From positions 1,400,607-1,464,606 of the forward strand of contig VXAZ01018004.1 in NCBI GenBank assembly GCA_013399875.1: a stretch of DNA of 64,000 bases. The letters are read 5' to 3'. The DNA comes from Gymnorhina tibicen (taxonomy: Eukaryota > Chordata > Aves > Passeriformes > Artamidae). The notes beneath the pieces are model-generated. The model did no database searches, had not been told where the DNA came from, and worked only from the letters and a program-made list of their open reading frames with translations. The position numbers were made by a program, and so were the translations under genes. Below, in pieces: positions 51,383 through 61,859 of the stretch (positions are counted from its first letter, which is position 1; every line of letters begins with the position of its first letter).

Positions 51383-51914
51383 GAAAGAAAACCCCTCTGG
51401 ATGTTCGTTTTCAAGGAATTTTGTAGGACTACTATGTCCTGCTCTTAAGAAAAACCAAAACCCCTGTACTAAATATACTGATCTTGATAACACAGATAAC
51501 TGTACCAGTTATATTTTGTCACTATTACAGAAAAAATATGATGATAAAGATGATCCCAGAATATTTAATTTGTGTAATGAGCTCTAGCACCAAGTCTCAA
51601 ACTTGGGAAAGGTTGTTGCTAAATGAGATTGAGCTTTTGGTCTAAACACCATTTATAATTGAAATTCAAAGAAAAAATTCCATAATTTTCAGACAAACTA
51701 TAGTATTTGAAGATGATAAGAGCATTGTGATGTCCCTCAGAAACAATATATGATGCAAATTTAATTTATTGATGCCTTTTCTTGCCATAGACTGTAAAGG
51801 GACTATGATAAAACTCTAACACTCTTTCAAAAATTAGTAACTTTGTGCTTCAAACAGCAGAAAATTGGGGTCAGTTCAGCTTGAGTTTTCTCTGGAGTCT
51901 GAACATGCACAGAC

Positions 51915-51936
51915 TTTTCACTTGCGCAAGTGAAAA
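51915..51936. promoter_or_regulatory. Perfect 22-bp palindrome with C/EBP-like core
   Basis: TTTTCACTTGC followed directly by its exact reverse complement GCAAGTGAAAA. The centre TTGCGCAA is the classic dimeric C/EBP-type bZIP half-site pair. The flanking AAGTGAAA resembles an NKX or IRF half-site on each side. It could be a high-affinity regulatory site. Function is inferred only. Confidence 0.4.
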
Positions 51937-53491
51937 AACTGGATAAAAAGAGGGATTTTGAACTCTGTTGTAATACCTGTACAACAACCTTGCTCCAGAT
52001 TAGCAGTTAGAAATTCTGAGTACTTAAATTATTTGACTGGATTTTTTTTAAAGCTCCTAAATAAGTTGGAGTCACAGCACCCAACTTACTTTGAAGTACT
52101 TTGAAGTAGGAGGCACCCATTCACATCCTTCCTTTCCTAGGGAAATGCCTTAGGTTGAAGCCCTTAGGCACATTAACAGGGGCACATCTTGGCAGCTCAA
52201 GAAGCCTGACTGTGCTCCCCAGCCAGGCATTGTTTCACCTGCTCTTTGGGCAGCAGGACACCAGGATCTTAAACTTTCCGTACAGCCAAGGAAGGATCAG
52301 CAAGTGCTTCTGAGGAGCACCAAAGGGAGATTCAAACTCTCACTGTTAACCACCAGCTTCTTGCTGCTCATTGTAAGGTGTAACAATGGGACCTTTGAGT
52401 CCTTCTCGGAGATTAGCACTCAGATCTGTTCCTTTTAAATAAGTAGGTCAGTGTCTTTGCCTCCTCCCTAGTACAGGCACATATCCCTCTGCCTATCATT
52501 CATGCACCCCTAAAAAGAGCAGTGGTTAGAGTTTTGACAGGAAGAAATTTTTTTAATAAGAGTTAATTTAATACCAAGGATGTAAAGTTATTTAATGCAT
52601 GTATATTTAATACACAGTTTAAATATGCATGTGGTGAAGAGCTAGGATCAGGATCATCAAGACCATCGATTACAAACTCAATGTCTGATAACAAGAGTTG
52701 TTAGAGATGCTGGTTTGTGATGACCAACTTTGCAATGGCCAGAGGCACTGACTGCTTTTTAAATGAAAGAACAAGGACTGAGTACTTGCAGACCTAAAAT
52801 GCTGACTGGTAGAAGTCTCAACAGCATGAGATCTGATTTTACAGTGCCCTGGTGATGTTGTTCAACTGATCTTACATCAGATGGTTATTCTGAAAGGTCT
52901 CCTGAGCCACTGTACCTGTGACACCAAACACCCCAAGACAGACTTCAAGGCAGTGAAGGGCATAGGAGGGAAAAATCGGGTCATGAAGACAATTAGCAGG
53001 TCAGAGTACTAAATGAAAGCAGACTATGGTATGGGTTATTGTACTAGGCATGCTCTTCAGCACTGGGGCAGGTTGAGACTTTTCCTTCCTGGGTGCCCAG
53101 GTTCCAGCAGAGTGTTATAACAGGACTCAGAGCACACTGGTCCTTCTTTGGAAATGGAAAGCTGGGCCATACTGTAGATGGGAAAGTGAGATCCAAGACA
53201 GAGAAGGCAAAGGTGAGGTTGACTTCCAGCAGGAAAGGGTAAAAACAGGCTATAAGCCTCTCCTTTCTGGAAACCAACATCAAAATAATGCAGAAAAGCA
53301 AAAGCAGACATTTTCCTGAGAAACCTCTCCTTTTCTTGTTATGGAAAGCTGAGATTTCAGTTGCTTACACAGCAGTCTGCTGTTCTGTAGGGTGGCTGCC
53401 CCTAGGAAATATAAAACAGTGTCATGAAGTGCAGGAGGACAATGGCACATATTCCTCTGTCCTGTTTAAACACACTCCTTCTAGGCTAACA

Positions 53492-53692
53492 CTTTTTTAC
53501 AGTGAGGGTGGTGAAAGGCTGGAACAGGTTTCCCAGAGAGATAACACATGTCCCATGGTAACGTTCAACGTCAGGGTGGATGGTGCTCTGAGCAACCTGA
53601 TCCAGTTGAAGATGTCCCTACTCATTGAAGGGGGCTTGAACTAGATAGTCCTTAAAAGTCCCTTCCAAAATAAACTATTGTATGATTCTATG
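53492..53692 (+). mobile_element. CR1 LINE, 3' end fragment
   Basis: Reads 'ttacagtgagggtggtgaaa', 'ggctggaacaggtttcccag', 'gtggatggtgctctgagcaa', 'gatgtccctactcattgaag', 'ttgtatgattctatgac' in CR1 order. Non-coding 3' end with about 200 bp left. Confidence 0.97.
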
Positions 53693-55127
53693 ACTTCCCA
53701 CAGCTGACGAAGGCATATAGTCTTCCTCCAAGGTAAATGTGCAGCTTCACTGCCCAGGCAGCCTTATTCAGCTTTACTGTCCAGACACAGACAGAGCAGC
53801 CTCTGTGTTCCCAGATGTAGGGACATGCCTTGGCTGTGCCCTGACTTGCAACTGAATAATACCCACCTCATAGTGACACCAGTCTGGACTCAGGTGAAGG
53901 AAACCGGGGTGGGAGCCACCTCATCAGGGAAACAGGATTTTGATGTGCACTGTGGCAGAACCAAGCAACTAAATCAAAACTTGTTTTCAGGAACCCCACT
54001 AAGCCTCCAGACATGCTCCTCACTCACTACCACTGAGACCTCCCTGCCTCACTTAGAGGTGCTCTGAGTCACCTTCACATTTGAGCCAGGTCTGGGATGG
54101 GATCCAGACCTCTTAATGGGATCTGGAACTGACTACATCTTATTTCTGGCACTGCCCTGTACCCCACAGATTACCCAGTCCCACGGAGGCAGGGCAAGGG
54201 GGCAGTTGTTTTCCATCCAGCCAGTCTAACCCTGGGTATCCAGCAAAGACAAAGGAAGGGCCAATTGAGAAAGTAAAGACACCACTGCCTTTCCCAGTGC
54301 ATTCCTTAATTAAATATCATCAGCTAAAAAGCATCAGGAGCAGCGGTAAGAACCCAGGCTATCCCTTCTCCCGGAGAAGCAGCCTCAGTCTCAGATGCCT
54401 TCTTGGCTATAGTCTCAGATGCCTTCTTGTTTATTAATCTCTCCCTTGGTCTCCTACAGACCCAAGTCTTTTCAACCTTGAAGCCCCAGGTATGCCAAGC
54501 ACTTTGTTTGCCCACCCTGTACAATTTTGTCATGAAGACCGGGCCGGGCACTTTCAGATTTGCTGATATTCTGTAGCAAATAAATCAGAGCCAGAGTGGA
54601 ATGTGAATCTGTGGAAATAAGTCACATGAAATGCAATTCTCTGGAAGGTCTCAAGCGACCTCTAAAAAAAGGCAAGGAAGATGAATGCAAACTCTTTCGA
54701 GACTAAGGAGTGTGATGTATAGCATCAGATAGGGGGGCTAGAGCAATTTGCAGCACATAAGACTTCTGCGCTGAGTCTCTTTTAACTGAGGCAAATACTG
54801 TGCCCTTAGCACCAGCATGCTCTGAAAACAAAGATTAAATGCAATGGTGTTAGAACCAAGCACTGACCTGGGGTTTTAAACTGTTCAGCAGACCAAAAGC
54901 ACCAGCCACCCAGGGCTTCTCATGGGGAATGAGCAACTGCCTCAATTCAGGGTCCAAAGATTACAGTCTTGAGCAAAATGCAGCTTTTCCTTGTCCAAGT
55001 CATATCTAGGAAAGACAAAAAGAAAAAAAAACAGAGGAGGGAAATGCAGTTTGGTGGCATTTGGTTATCATAGATCAGATGACATAATAAGGTTCACTGA
55101 TGTCAGTTCAAAATACCTGATGCTACT
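53693..55127. other. Non-coding stretch between two CR1 copies
   Basis: Slightly GC-richer than average. ORFs here (for example 53825-54067) have no splice context or recognised domain. A 24-bp tandem duplication lies at 54387-54429. Confidence 0.5.
54387..54429. repeat. 24-bp tandem duplication
   Basis: AGTCTCAGATGCCTTCTTG occurs at 54387-54405 and again at 54411-54429, a period of 24 bp. Because the period is a multiple of three, it gives a repeated SETIAKKA-like octapeptide in one minus-strand frame, but no gene is supported there. Confidence 0.9.
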
Positions 55128-55232
55128 CTGAGAAACCTGGTCTAGTGAAAGATGTCCCTGCCCACAGGAGGGACTTGGAACCAGACGATCTTTGAGGTCC
55201 TTCCAACCCAGACCACTCTATGATTCTGTGAT
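55128..55232 (+). mobile_element. CR1 LINE, 3' end fragment
   Basis: Reads 'gagaaacctggtctagtgaa', 'agatgtccctgcccacagga', 'gggacttggaaccagacgat', 'ctttgaggtccttccaaccc', 'ctatgattctgtgatc'. A typical terminal CR1 piece. Confidence 0.96.
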
Positions 55233-56408
55233 CTAGACTGGGTTGCTGGGATGTCCAACGCCTTCTGGAAGATCTTGAGGGAATCACAATGTGTCAAGAA
55301 GATTTCATCTAAGGGGATTTTGAGGGTTACACTTTTCATGTAAACTAAGCAGATTTAGTGGCTTTGGTAAGTGAAAGCAGTCATGAATTCAGAGATAACT
55401 GAGATTTCCATGTGTGTCACATGAAAATCTGAAACATGTCACGTGAAATACTGAAGCGTGTTTTGGAAATGGTGGGTCTAAGGCAGACAGCTTTTACTTA
55501 CATCATAACCCTGCTCACTGAGGCTACCCACCAAAATAAATGAAAACATTCATCTGAGAGTGACGTCTCAGAATGAGAGCTGCCCACAGCCTCCTGTCTG
55601 CCAGGGTGGTGTGCAAGGCAGAAGGCTCTGGAAGGCTGGAGGGCAGGTGCCTCTGCCTGCTTCTTGCCATCCCACAAAGGGAGAGCCTTGCAGCAGGAAA
55701 GGGGAGAGCAAATGTGCCCTTCCTTGCCCCATTCTCTCCCACAGGGAAGTGGGGTTGCATCTTCAAACGGCACCTTAGTTGCCCACTAAGACATTCAGGA
55801 TTTTAACCTGTAATTTAATCAGTGTAGGGTTTAACAATGTAGGCAAGCTGGTCTATGGCAGGAAGTAGGGTGGGTCTGCCTTAAGCCATGATGTGCAACA
55901 AAGCAATTCCTGGTTTGGGTGAGAGGAATTGTTTTTATGACTGCCTCCATCAGATAGAAGAAAGAAATGGTCTTGCCTCGTCTCCAGGATGGTCAAGTAA
56001 TTGTGAGCAAGCCACGACATGATGCTGAGCAAGTAAGATAAGTAGGAACAGGTTTGTGTTCACCTGAATGAGGATTGCACAAATATTCCTTTCTCCAGTG
56101 TAGTTATCTTGGTCCTTACAACTAAAGGAAGTGGAAGCACAAAGTCTGAGGGAGCATGAACTTGGTTCATTTTTTAATCCTAACAGAACCTGCCTGTTAA
56201 ATTACAAACTAAATCCATGTTTTATCAACCTCTGCCTCACAGTCTTGCTGAGATTTTTCACATTCCTTTGCTAGCTAGTTTAATTAGGATTTTAAGCCTT
56301 TCATATTCGAGGTGTCCACTTTGAACCAATGGGGTCAGCAGAGTTCAAAGGAAAAGATGAAAAACTTCCAAAATCTCAAACAGAAACAAACCCCAAGCCT
56401 TATCCCAG
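55233..56408. other. Non-coding stretch, no gene recognised
   Basis: A GC-richer patch at 55560-55780 has overlapping open frames on both strands, as expected from composition. No splice pair or known domain was identified. Confidence 0.5.
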
Positions 56409-57831
56409 TATCGTGGTTTTTAGTTAAGGAAAAGATCCACCAACTACGGAAGTGATGTTTTTGCAAAGGGCTGTTCTAATTTCCTCCAGACCCAACAGAA
56501 CCAACCAATTGGCTAATTTGAATATTGACAACTGTTGAGCCACTTAAGAAGCTGAACACACCTCTGTAAAAACACATTTAAGTACAAACAAGCCCGGAAA
56601 CTCTCTTGCTCTGGTCTTTTGGGCAGGTGACTGGGGTGCCCGCATGGCCAGCGGGCTGGGCTGGGCCCTGCCCTGCTCGGCCCAGCAGGGGCCATCGCAG
56701 GGCCCGCGGCTCCGTGCGGGCTGGGCCCACCCCAGAGCGGCTTGGCAAGATCCACGCCGCTCCTGCTTCGTGCAAACCGGCCCCACGGGTGCAGCCACCA
56801 AAATGAAACTTTACACCAAGATGAGCTCCGGCCACCGTTTGGCAGAGAACATGTGACCACCAGCGAGAAATAAGTTCCAGCTGCAAGGCCCGGGTAAGAT
56901 TAACCCATTCACCACTGTAAGTTCCCCAGAAGAGATGAAGCCTGCAGACATCAATCCTCTCCCAGGTCAGAGGAAAGAGAAAGGTGAAAGCACATGGAAA
57001 AGATATCATGATAGAGACACCAAAGTCAGTGAAGAAGGAAGAGCTGAAGCCCAGAGAGAGGCGAAAGAGGAGATGCTTCAAACCTAGAAGCTGAAATTCT
57101 TTTGTAAAGCTATGGTGATGGACTATGATACATCAGAGAACCCCTTGTAATTTTGTGATAAGCATGGGGGGTGGAGCGTTCAAACTGCAGCCACGAGCAA
57201 AGATGCCTGTGCTGAAATAAGTAAACGTTGAAGTAGCTGTGATCCAATGAGAGGCCTGGACAGAGAGAGATAGTGATGAAGTGAAGACCCTTATTCCCAG
57301 GGAAGAAGACCTTTGTTCCCAGAGATAGATGAAGAGAACCTTTGCTTTTGAAGAGCTCATCCTTAAAATGGTACCCCATTAGCTAAGACTGAACCCTCGA
57401 AAACAGCTGGGGGGAAAGCTGTAAGTCGAGGGAAGGGACTTTCACATTGCAAGCAGAGAACCATTTCCCGGGCAGCTATCTTGCTGTGATATTGAAGCCA
57501 CAAGACAACTGGTTCTTGTGGAGAAGCCGCCATAGCACACCAAAAAGAGACTCGTCTCCCTAAGTGAACTGGAGAAAGACTATTATAGAGGTGGTAAACT
57601 GACTGAAAAATCCCAAGTTGTGTCTTTACATTGTAAGTGAGAGGAGGAAGGAAGGTGGGTGGAGGAGAAGTGTCCTGAAGGTTTATTCTGACTCTTATTA
57701 TTTTCTCTTTTAGTTCTGTTAATAAAACTTCTTTATAGTCTTTAGGGTTTTGGGCCTGCTTTTCTTTCTCCTAATTCTTATCTCATGGAAGGGAAATGAG
57801 TAAGCAGTGAATTGTGAACAAAACCACTACA
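56409..57831 (+). mobile_element. Long LTR-like element (endogenous retrovirus solo LTR)
   Basis: The two ends form an imperfect terminal inverted repeat (TATCGTGGTTTT at 56409 and AAAACCACTACA ending at 57831) and are flanked by a matching 5-bp direct repeat CCCAG (56404-56408 and 57832-57836), the signature of integrase-mediated insertion. Near the 3' end 'gttctgttaataaaacttct' carries an AATAAA polyadenylation signal (57721-57726), and 'cctgcttttctttctcctaa', 'ttcttatctcatggaaggg' is the U5-like end seen in many avian ERV LTRs. The 5' third holds a CpG-dense block (about 56636-56790). At 1,423 bp it is long for an LTR, and no gag, pol or env frame is seen. The ORFs listed in the GC-rich block on both strands are compositional. 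Confidence 0.78.
57721..57726 (+). promoter_or_regulatory. Polyadenylation signal AATAAA in LTR
   Basis: AATAAA followed by 'acttctttatagtctttagg', about 105 bp before the 3' edge of the element, the expected R/U5 position for an LTR poly(A) signal. Confidence 0.6.
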
Positions 57832-58310
57832 CCCAGTTTCACAAATGCTGAGAAAGTTTGGATTTGGAGGCAGAGGTTGCAGTTTGAGTTTGTAGGCAGA
57901 AGGAAGAGTTATGCCACCATGGGGCATCTCCACATGTTGTGAAGCTGATCAACCTTCCCTCAAATCCTGAGCCAACAGGGCTACTCTAGAGATACTTAGT
58001 CTGGAAAAAAGAATATACCCACTTATCTTGCTTGCTTAGGCCACCACTAGTCTGAAGACTTACACCTGGAGAACTGTTATCACTACTGATGTACAAAGAT
58101 TTATGAGGTCACATCAGGCGTCATATGTGAGAAATGTTAGTGCTATCTTCTTTTTTTGGAATTATAACTTGCCATAATTCCCACCAAAAAAATATTAAAA
58201 GTCTAAGAAATCATTAAAAAATAGAATACAAATTTTAAATTACCTTTTACAATGCAGTGCACGTTCAGTGAGCTACCTGCACATACATATACAAATTGTT
58301 ACAAGTTGCA
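57832..58310. other. Short non-coding spacer between two LTR elements
   Basis: Unique-looking AT-rich sequence beginning with the 5-bp target duplicate of the preceding element. Nothing else is seen. Confidence 0.5.
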
Positions 58311-58860
58311 TGTCTGGTTGTCCCAGTACGAGACAAATTCGGAGAAATATCCAAAAAGAACGTTCTCTGATAGAAGGCAGGTTACAGTCACCCCTCCCCC
58401 ACCAGGTTCAGAAAGAATTTTCCTTGGGCGAAAGTGAAAAACAAAACTATTTAACAAACAGTGCACGCAGGCACAGGGGAAAAAAAAGAGTAATGCTAAA
58501 TAATAAAGCCTCTCACTGTGGAGAGAACCTGGGTGGATTTCAGAGTCCTTTGTGGGTGTGGCTCTCTGCACCTGGGGTTCAGCGTGGGCCCCTCCAGGCC
58601 ATGGTGTAGAGCTTCCTGGTGATGTTCTGGTGTTGCTGAACAGTACAGAAGAGAAGAAGAAGAAGCCAAAGTCCCAGGGAAGCAAAGGAGTTTAACTCCC
58701 GGTCTCTCTCCTGAGAAAAGGAGCCAAAAGCTGGGAAATGCAGGAAGGTGCTTTCCTCCCCTCTGTAGCAGCGAAAAAACGCAGGGGAGTGTGTGTCCTT
58801 GAAGCACAAAACCGCTCAGGATTTTTTTCGCCAGACCCAGAAAGGCACAGGATTCATGTC
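58311..58860 (-). mobile_element. Probable endogenous-retrovirus LTR, minus strand
   Basis: Read on the minus strand the sequence has an LTR-like plan: 'ctgcgttttttcgctgctac', 'ccctgggactttggcttctt', 'cagagagccacacccacaaa', 'tgtttgttaaatagttttgt' (a decayed AATAAA region), 'gggggaggggtgactgtaac', 'ctgccttctatcagagaacg', 'ttctttttggatatttctcc' and a final 'gacaaccagaca'. This closely resembles the R-U5 end of avian ERV LTRs. The U5 edge at 58311 (TG on the plus strand) is convincing. The other edge is not: it could lie anywhere between about 58830 and 59050, and no target duplication was found. No internal retroviral genes are attached. Confidence 0.65.
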
Positions 58861-59796
58861 TGGCATTGGGCAGACGATAGGGAATACAGTATCATACAGT
58901 CACTCCAGGACACTGGTTTTGAAATTTCTAATGTTTATAGAGTAACAAGGGACGTTATAAACTCGGGTGACAGCATTTCTAGTATTATTCAAAGAATAGA
59001 CTATAAAGAATTATTCCTACCCACTAGAGCAGAAACACAGAGCTAAATGAATAAAAGAAGGAATACACACTCTGTAAGAAACACTCTTCCCTCCAGGCGA
59101 GATTAGATGTCTGGTTAAACTGTTCTGCATGAAATCTGTCATGCGTAGCCGTGCACATTCTGCATACAAAGACAACAGTCTCCCTGTCCCAGCAAAGATG
59201 GGCTGAACCCCACCAACAGGGTCACCACCCAAGGCAGTCAGGTTTGGGACTTTTCACCCATTCTCAGTTTACAATTTCCTGCCAGCTAGAAGGAGATACA
59301 CCTTGTAATTACCCTGAACCAAGGTAGTAGCAAATGTTACAGTGGAAGAGTACACCTCAGGCCTGGGGTCGGAGCAAGTCTAGCCAGGATCATTGTGCAT
59401 GTGCTCAGTCTTTTCAACTTTTCCTGGCAGAGCTGTATCTGTCAGATACTGCTGCCACAGGTGGTTATCTGGCTGTTACCTTGCTTAAAACAGGAGAGCA
59501 GCCATATTAATGCCTTCTATCTGGAGATGGAGAACGCCCAGAAAGCTTCAGTAAAATTACTGTCATCCCAGGTTTCCTCATCAAAGGCTGTGTAAACTCT
59601 TCTGGTTTGTGAGAAGGAGGGCACTCAAAGGAATGCATCTCTTGGCTCTGAAAACATACACAGCAGCCAAAGCCGAAGGAAAGCCATCAAAATGCTAAGG
59701 AAAGATGTTGATTGAAAGAGATATTGAGGAATATTTGGAACAGTGGAACACCGGCAGAAGGGAAAGTAGAAAAACTCTTGTCACAATCCAGACTAG
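58861..59796. other. Non-coding stretch, possibly LTR remnant at its start
   Basis: The first 100-200 bp may still belong to the LTR to the left. The rest shows no exon or repeat. The 102-codon plus-strand ORF at 58738-59046 crosses the uncertain LTR edge and is not called. Confidence 0.45.
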
Positions 59797-60545
59797 AATT
59801 ACAGAATGATAGAATCATTTAGATTGGAAAAGAACTTTAAAATCAAGTCCAGCCACTAACCCAGTACTGCAAAGGCCCCAATAAGCCATGTCCCTAAGTA
59901 CCAGATCTACATGACTTTTAAATATCTTCAGGAATGTTGACTCCACCACTTCCCTGGGCGGCTGTTCCAGAGGTTTTGACAAACCTTTCATGGAAAAAAA
60001 TTTCCCAATATCCAATCTAAACCTCCCCTGAGGCCATTTCTTTTTGTCCTCAATTTCTTATTACATTTCAATAATGTGAGAAAAGACCAACCCTCACATT
60101 GCTACAGCCTCCTTTCAGGGAATTGTAAAAAGCAATAAGGTCTCCCCTGAGCCTCCTTTTGTCCAGACGAGGCAATCTCAGCTCCCTCAGCTGCTCTTCA
60201 TAGGACCCTTCACCAGCTCCATTGCCCTTCCCTGGACATGCTCCAGCACCTCAATGTCCTTCTTGAAGTGAGGGGCCCAGAACTGAACATAGGATTTGAG
60301 GTGTGGCCTTACCAGTGCTGAATACAAGGGGCAATCACTGCCCTGGTCCTGCTGGCCACACTATTGCTGATACGGGCCAGGCTGCCACTGGCCTCCTTGG
60401 CCACCCAACCTTCTTGGCCACACTGCCAGTTCATGTTCATCCCCAGGTCCTTTTCTGCCAAGCAGCTTTCCAGCCACTTTCCCCCAAGGCTGTAGTGACG
60501 CATGGGATTGATGTGACCCAAATGCAGGACCCAGCACTTGGTCAC
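59797..60545 (-). mobile_element. CR1 LINE, about 750 bp, with decayed ORF2 C-terminus
   Basis: The largest CR1 copy in the window. The plus strand starts 'tacagaatgatagaatcatt' (CR1 3' end, reversed), then 'acttccctgggcggctgttc', 'ggtctcccctgagcctcctt', 'cctcagctgctcttcatagg', 'cccttccctggacatgctcc', 'aactgaacataggatttgag', 'cactggcctccttggccacc'. On the minus strand from about 60545 down, a frame matches the CR1 ORF2 C-terminal region (motifs [28 protein letters not shown]) and then stops, so the coding part is broken by frameshifts and stops. No reverse-transcriptase active site is included. Confidence 0.96.
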
Positions 60546-61688
60546 AATAAGACCAGTAAAAGGAACAGATGTAAATGTTATGGGCAAAAGGACAATGGTG
60601 CTCTCCCTTTGAATCTATTATTCTCCTCCTCCTTCCTATGTCCCTTCTTTTTTTCTTTTTTTTCAATAGACTAATGTTGGGATGTAATGACACAGATGTA
60701 AATTTAAATAAAATGTCAAATCAAAACAAGGTTTCAGTAACTGTAGAGCTGATCTACCCTGTTCTGTGGAGAAGGCCACAGTAAGCTGGCCCCTAAAAAT
60801 ATTACCAAGAGCTATTTCACTCTCACAAGCATTGGCTGATCAATGGAAACTTTGAGGAGTCTTCTGTAGGTATTTGTGTATGAGAATATGCACATAAGAG
60901 AGACAAAGAGCAGGAATGTGTTGCTATTAGATACCTCACTGTGTCCTGATAAATCCAACATGTGAAGGTTGCACTTACTCTGCACTCTAGAAGGCATGCT
61001 GTGTTATTCCCCTGGTACAATTGTTTTGGTCCTCTTATCGGAGTGTACATTAATAGCTTTATGCTACTTACATTGAGAGCTGGAAATTGCTAAGAATTTC
61101 AAAACTCTATCAGGGAGGAAATAAGAATGGTAGAAGCCCCAGAAACACCCTACAGAGAGATTTAGCTCCTGGCTGCATTTTTACCTTTAGTCTGTTTTTT
61201 CAGGCACTTACTATTTCACTTCAACCTGCAGAGACACCTATTTTCAGTAACTTTGCTCAGTGCAGGAAAAAAAATGCTATTCATGTTCACTTACATTAAT
61301 TAACTGAGAGTTAAATCTGCTTCTGAAATCACATCAAATTTTAGAGCAGAATAGCAGATTAGCCTGAACACATCAAAGTGCTGAATGAAGCTGCTCAGCT
61401 TCTGTAGTAAAGGAACTTATACGCTTGCTTTGTAAACCACAATAAAGAAAAAAGTGATTTGTTCAGTACTTTTGGCACCCTTTGTGTTTTCTCTCATATA
61501 TTTCACCTCTTCATTCCTTAGCCACAGAATACCCTATCCATATTATTGAAGTCTTTAGAATAATGAAATATGTATCAAGAAATAACAGTAAATATAAATA
61601 AAAACGACGCCGTTGTATTAGACCACTTTCTTGGAGAATTAATGCAATAGTGTGATCTGCAATGGCATATTTCTTTCTGCCTTTTCAG
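60546..61688. other. Non-coding stretch, no gene recognised
   Basis: AT-rich with a T-rich run at about 60645-60665. No supported exon upstream of the candidate terminal exon was found here. Confidence 0.5.
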
Positions 61689-61859
61689 TATTTCATGCTT
61701 CTTGATACATTGCAAAAATCATTGCCAGAAGGAAAAGAAGAAGCTCCTTCCAAAACTGATGAATTTGTGAGACTCAGAGATTTCACAGACACATGTTTAG
61801 AACCACAGTACCATCTAACAATGTCAGATGATGTGATATGGAAAAACAAAATCAGTTAA
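61689..61859 (+). other. Candidate terminal coding exon, plus strand
   Basis: A strong acceptor with a T/C-rich tract ('tttctttctgccttttcag', AG at 61687-61688) is followed by a phase-0 open frame of 56 codons ending in TAA (61857-61859). The peptide begins YFMLLDTLQKSLPEGKEEAP and ends MSDDVIWKNKIS. It is hydrophilic, with a balanced charge pattern that looks more protein-like than most frames in this window. No donor with good consensus lies inside, so it would be a last coding exon. I do not recognise the protein. Downstream AATAAA occurs at about 62355, which could serve as a polyadenylation signal some 500 bp after the stop. Chance remains possible because a frame of this length is common in random sequence. 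Confidence 0.3.

Larger units (their letters stand above)
48845..53491. other. Non-coding stretch with a poly(A) run and a palindrome
   Basis: No exon or interspersed repeat recognised. Few ORFs at all between 49250 and 53040. Contains a 25-A run (51358-51382) and a perfect 22-bp palindrome (51915-51936). Confidence 0.55.

Noticed and set aside
56513..57081. Several long ORFs on both strands in the GC-rich block
   Set aside because: They lie inside the LTR-like element at 56409-57831 and arise because GC-rich DNA has few stops.
60303..60693. Overlapping ORFs of 92-123 codons
   Set aside because: They are frames of the CR1 element at 59797-60545 and its flank, not host genes.
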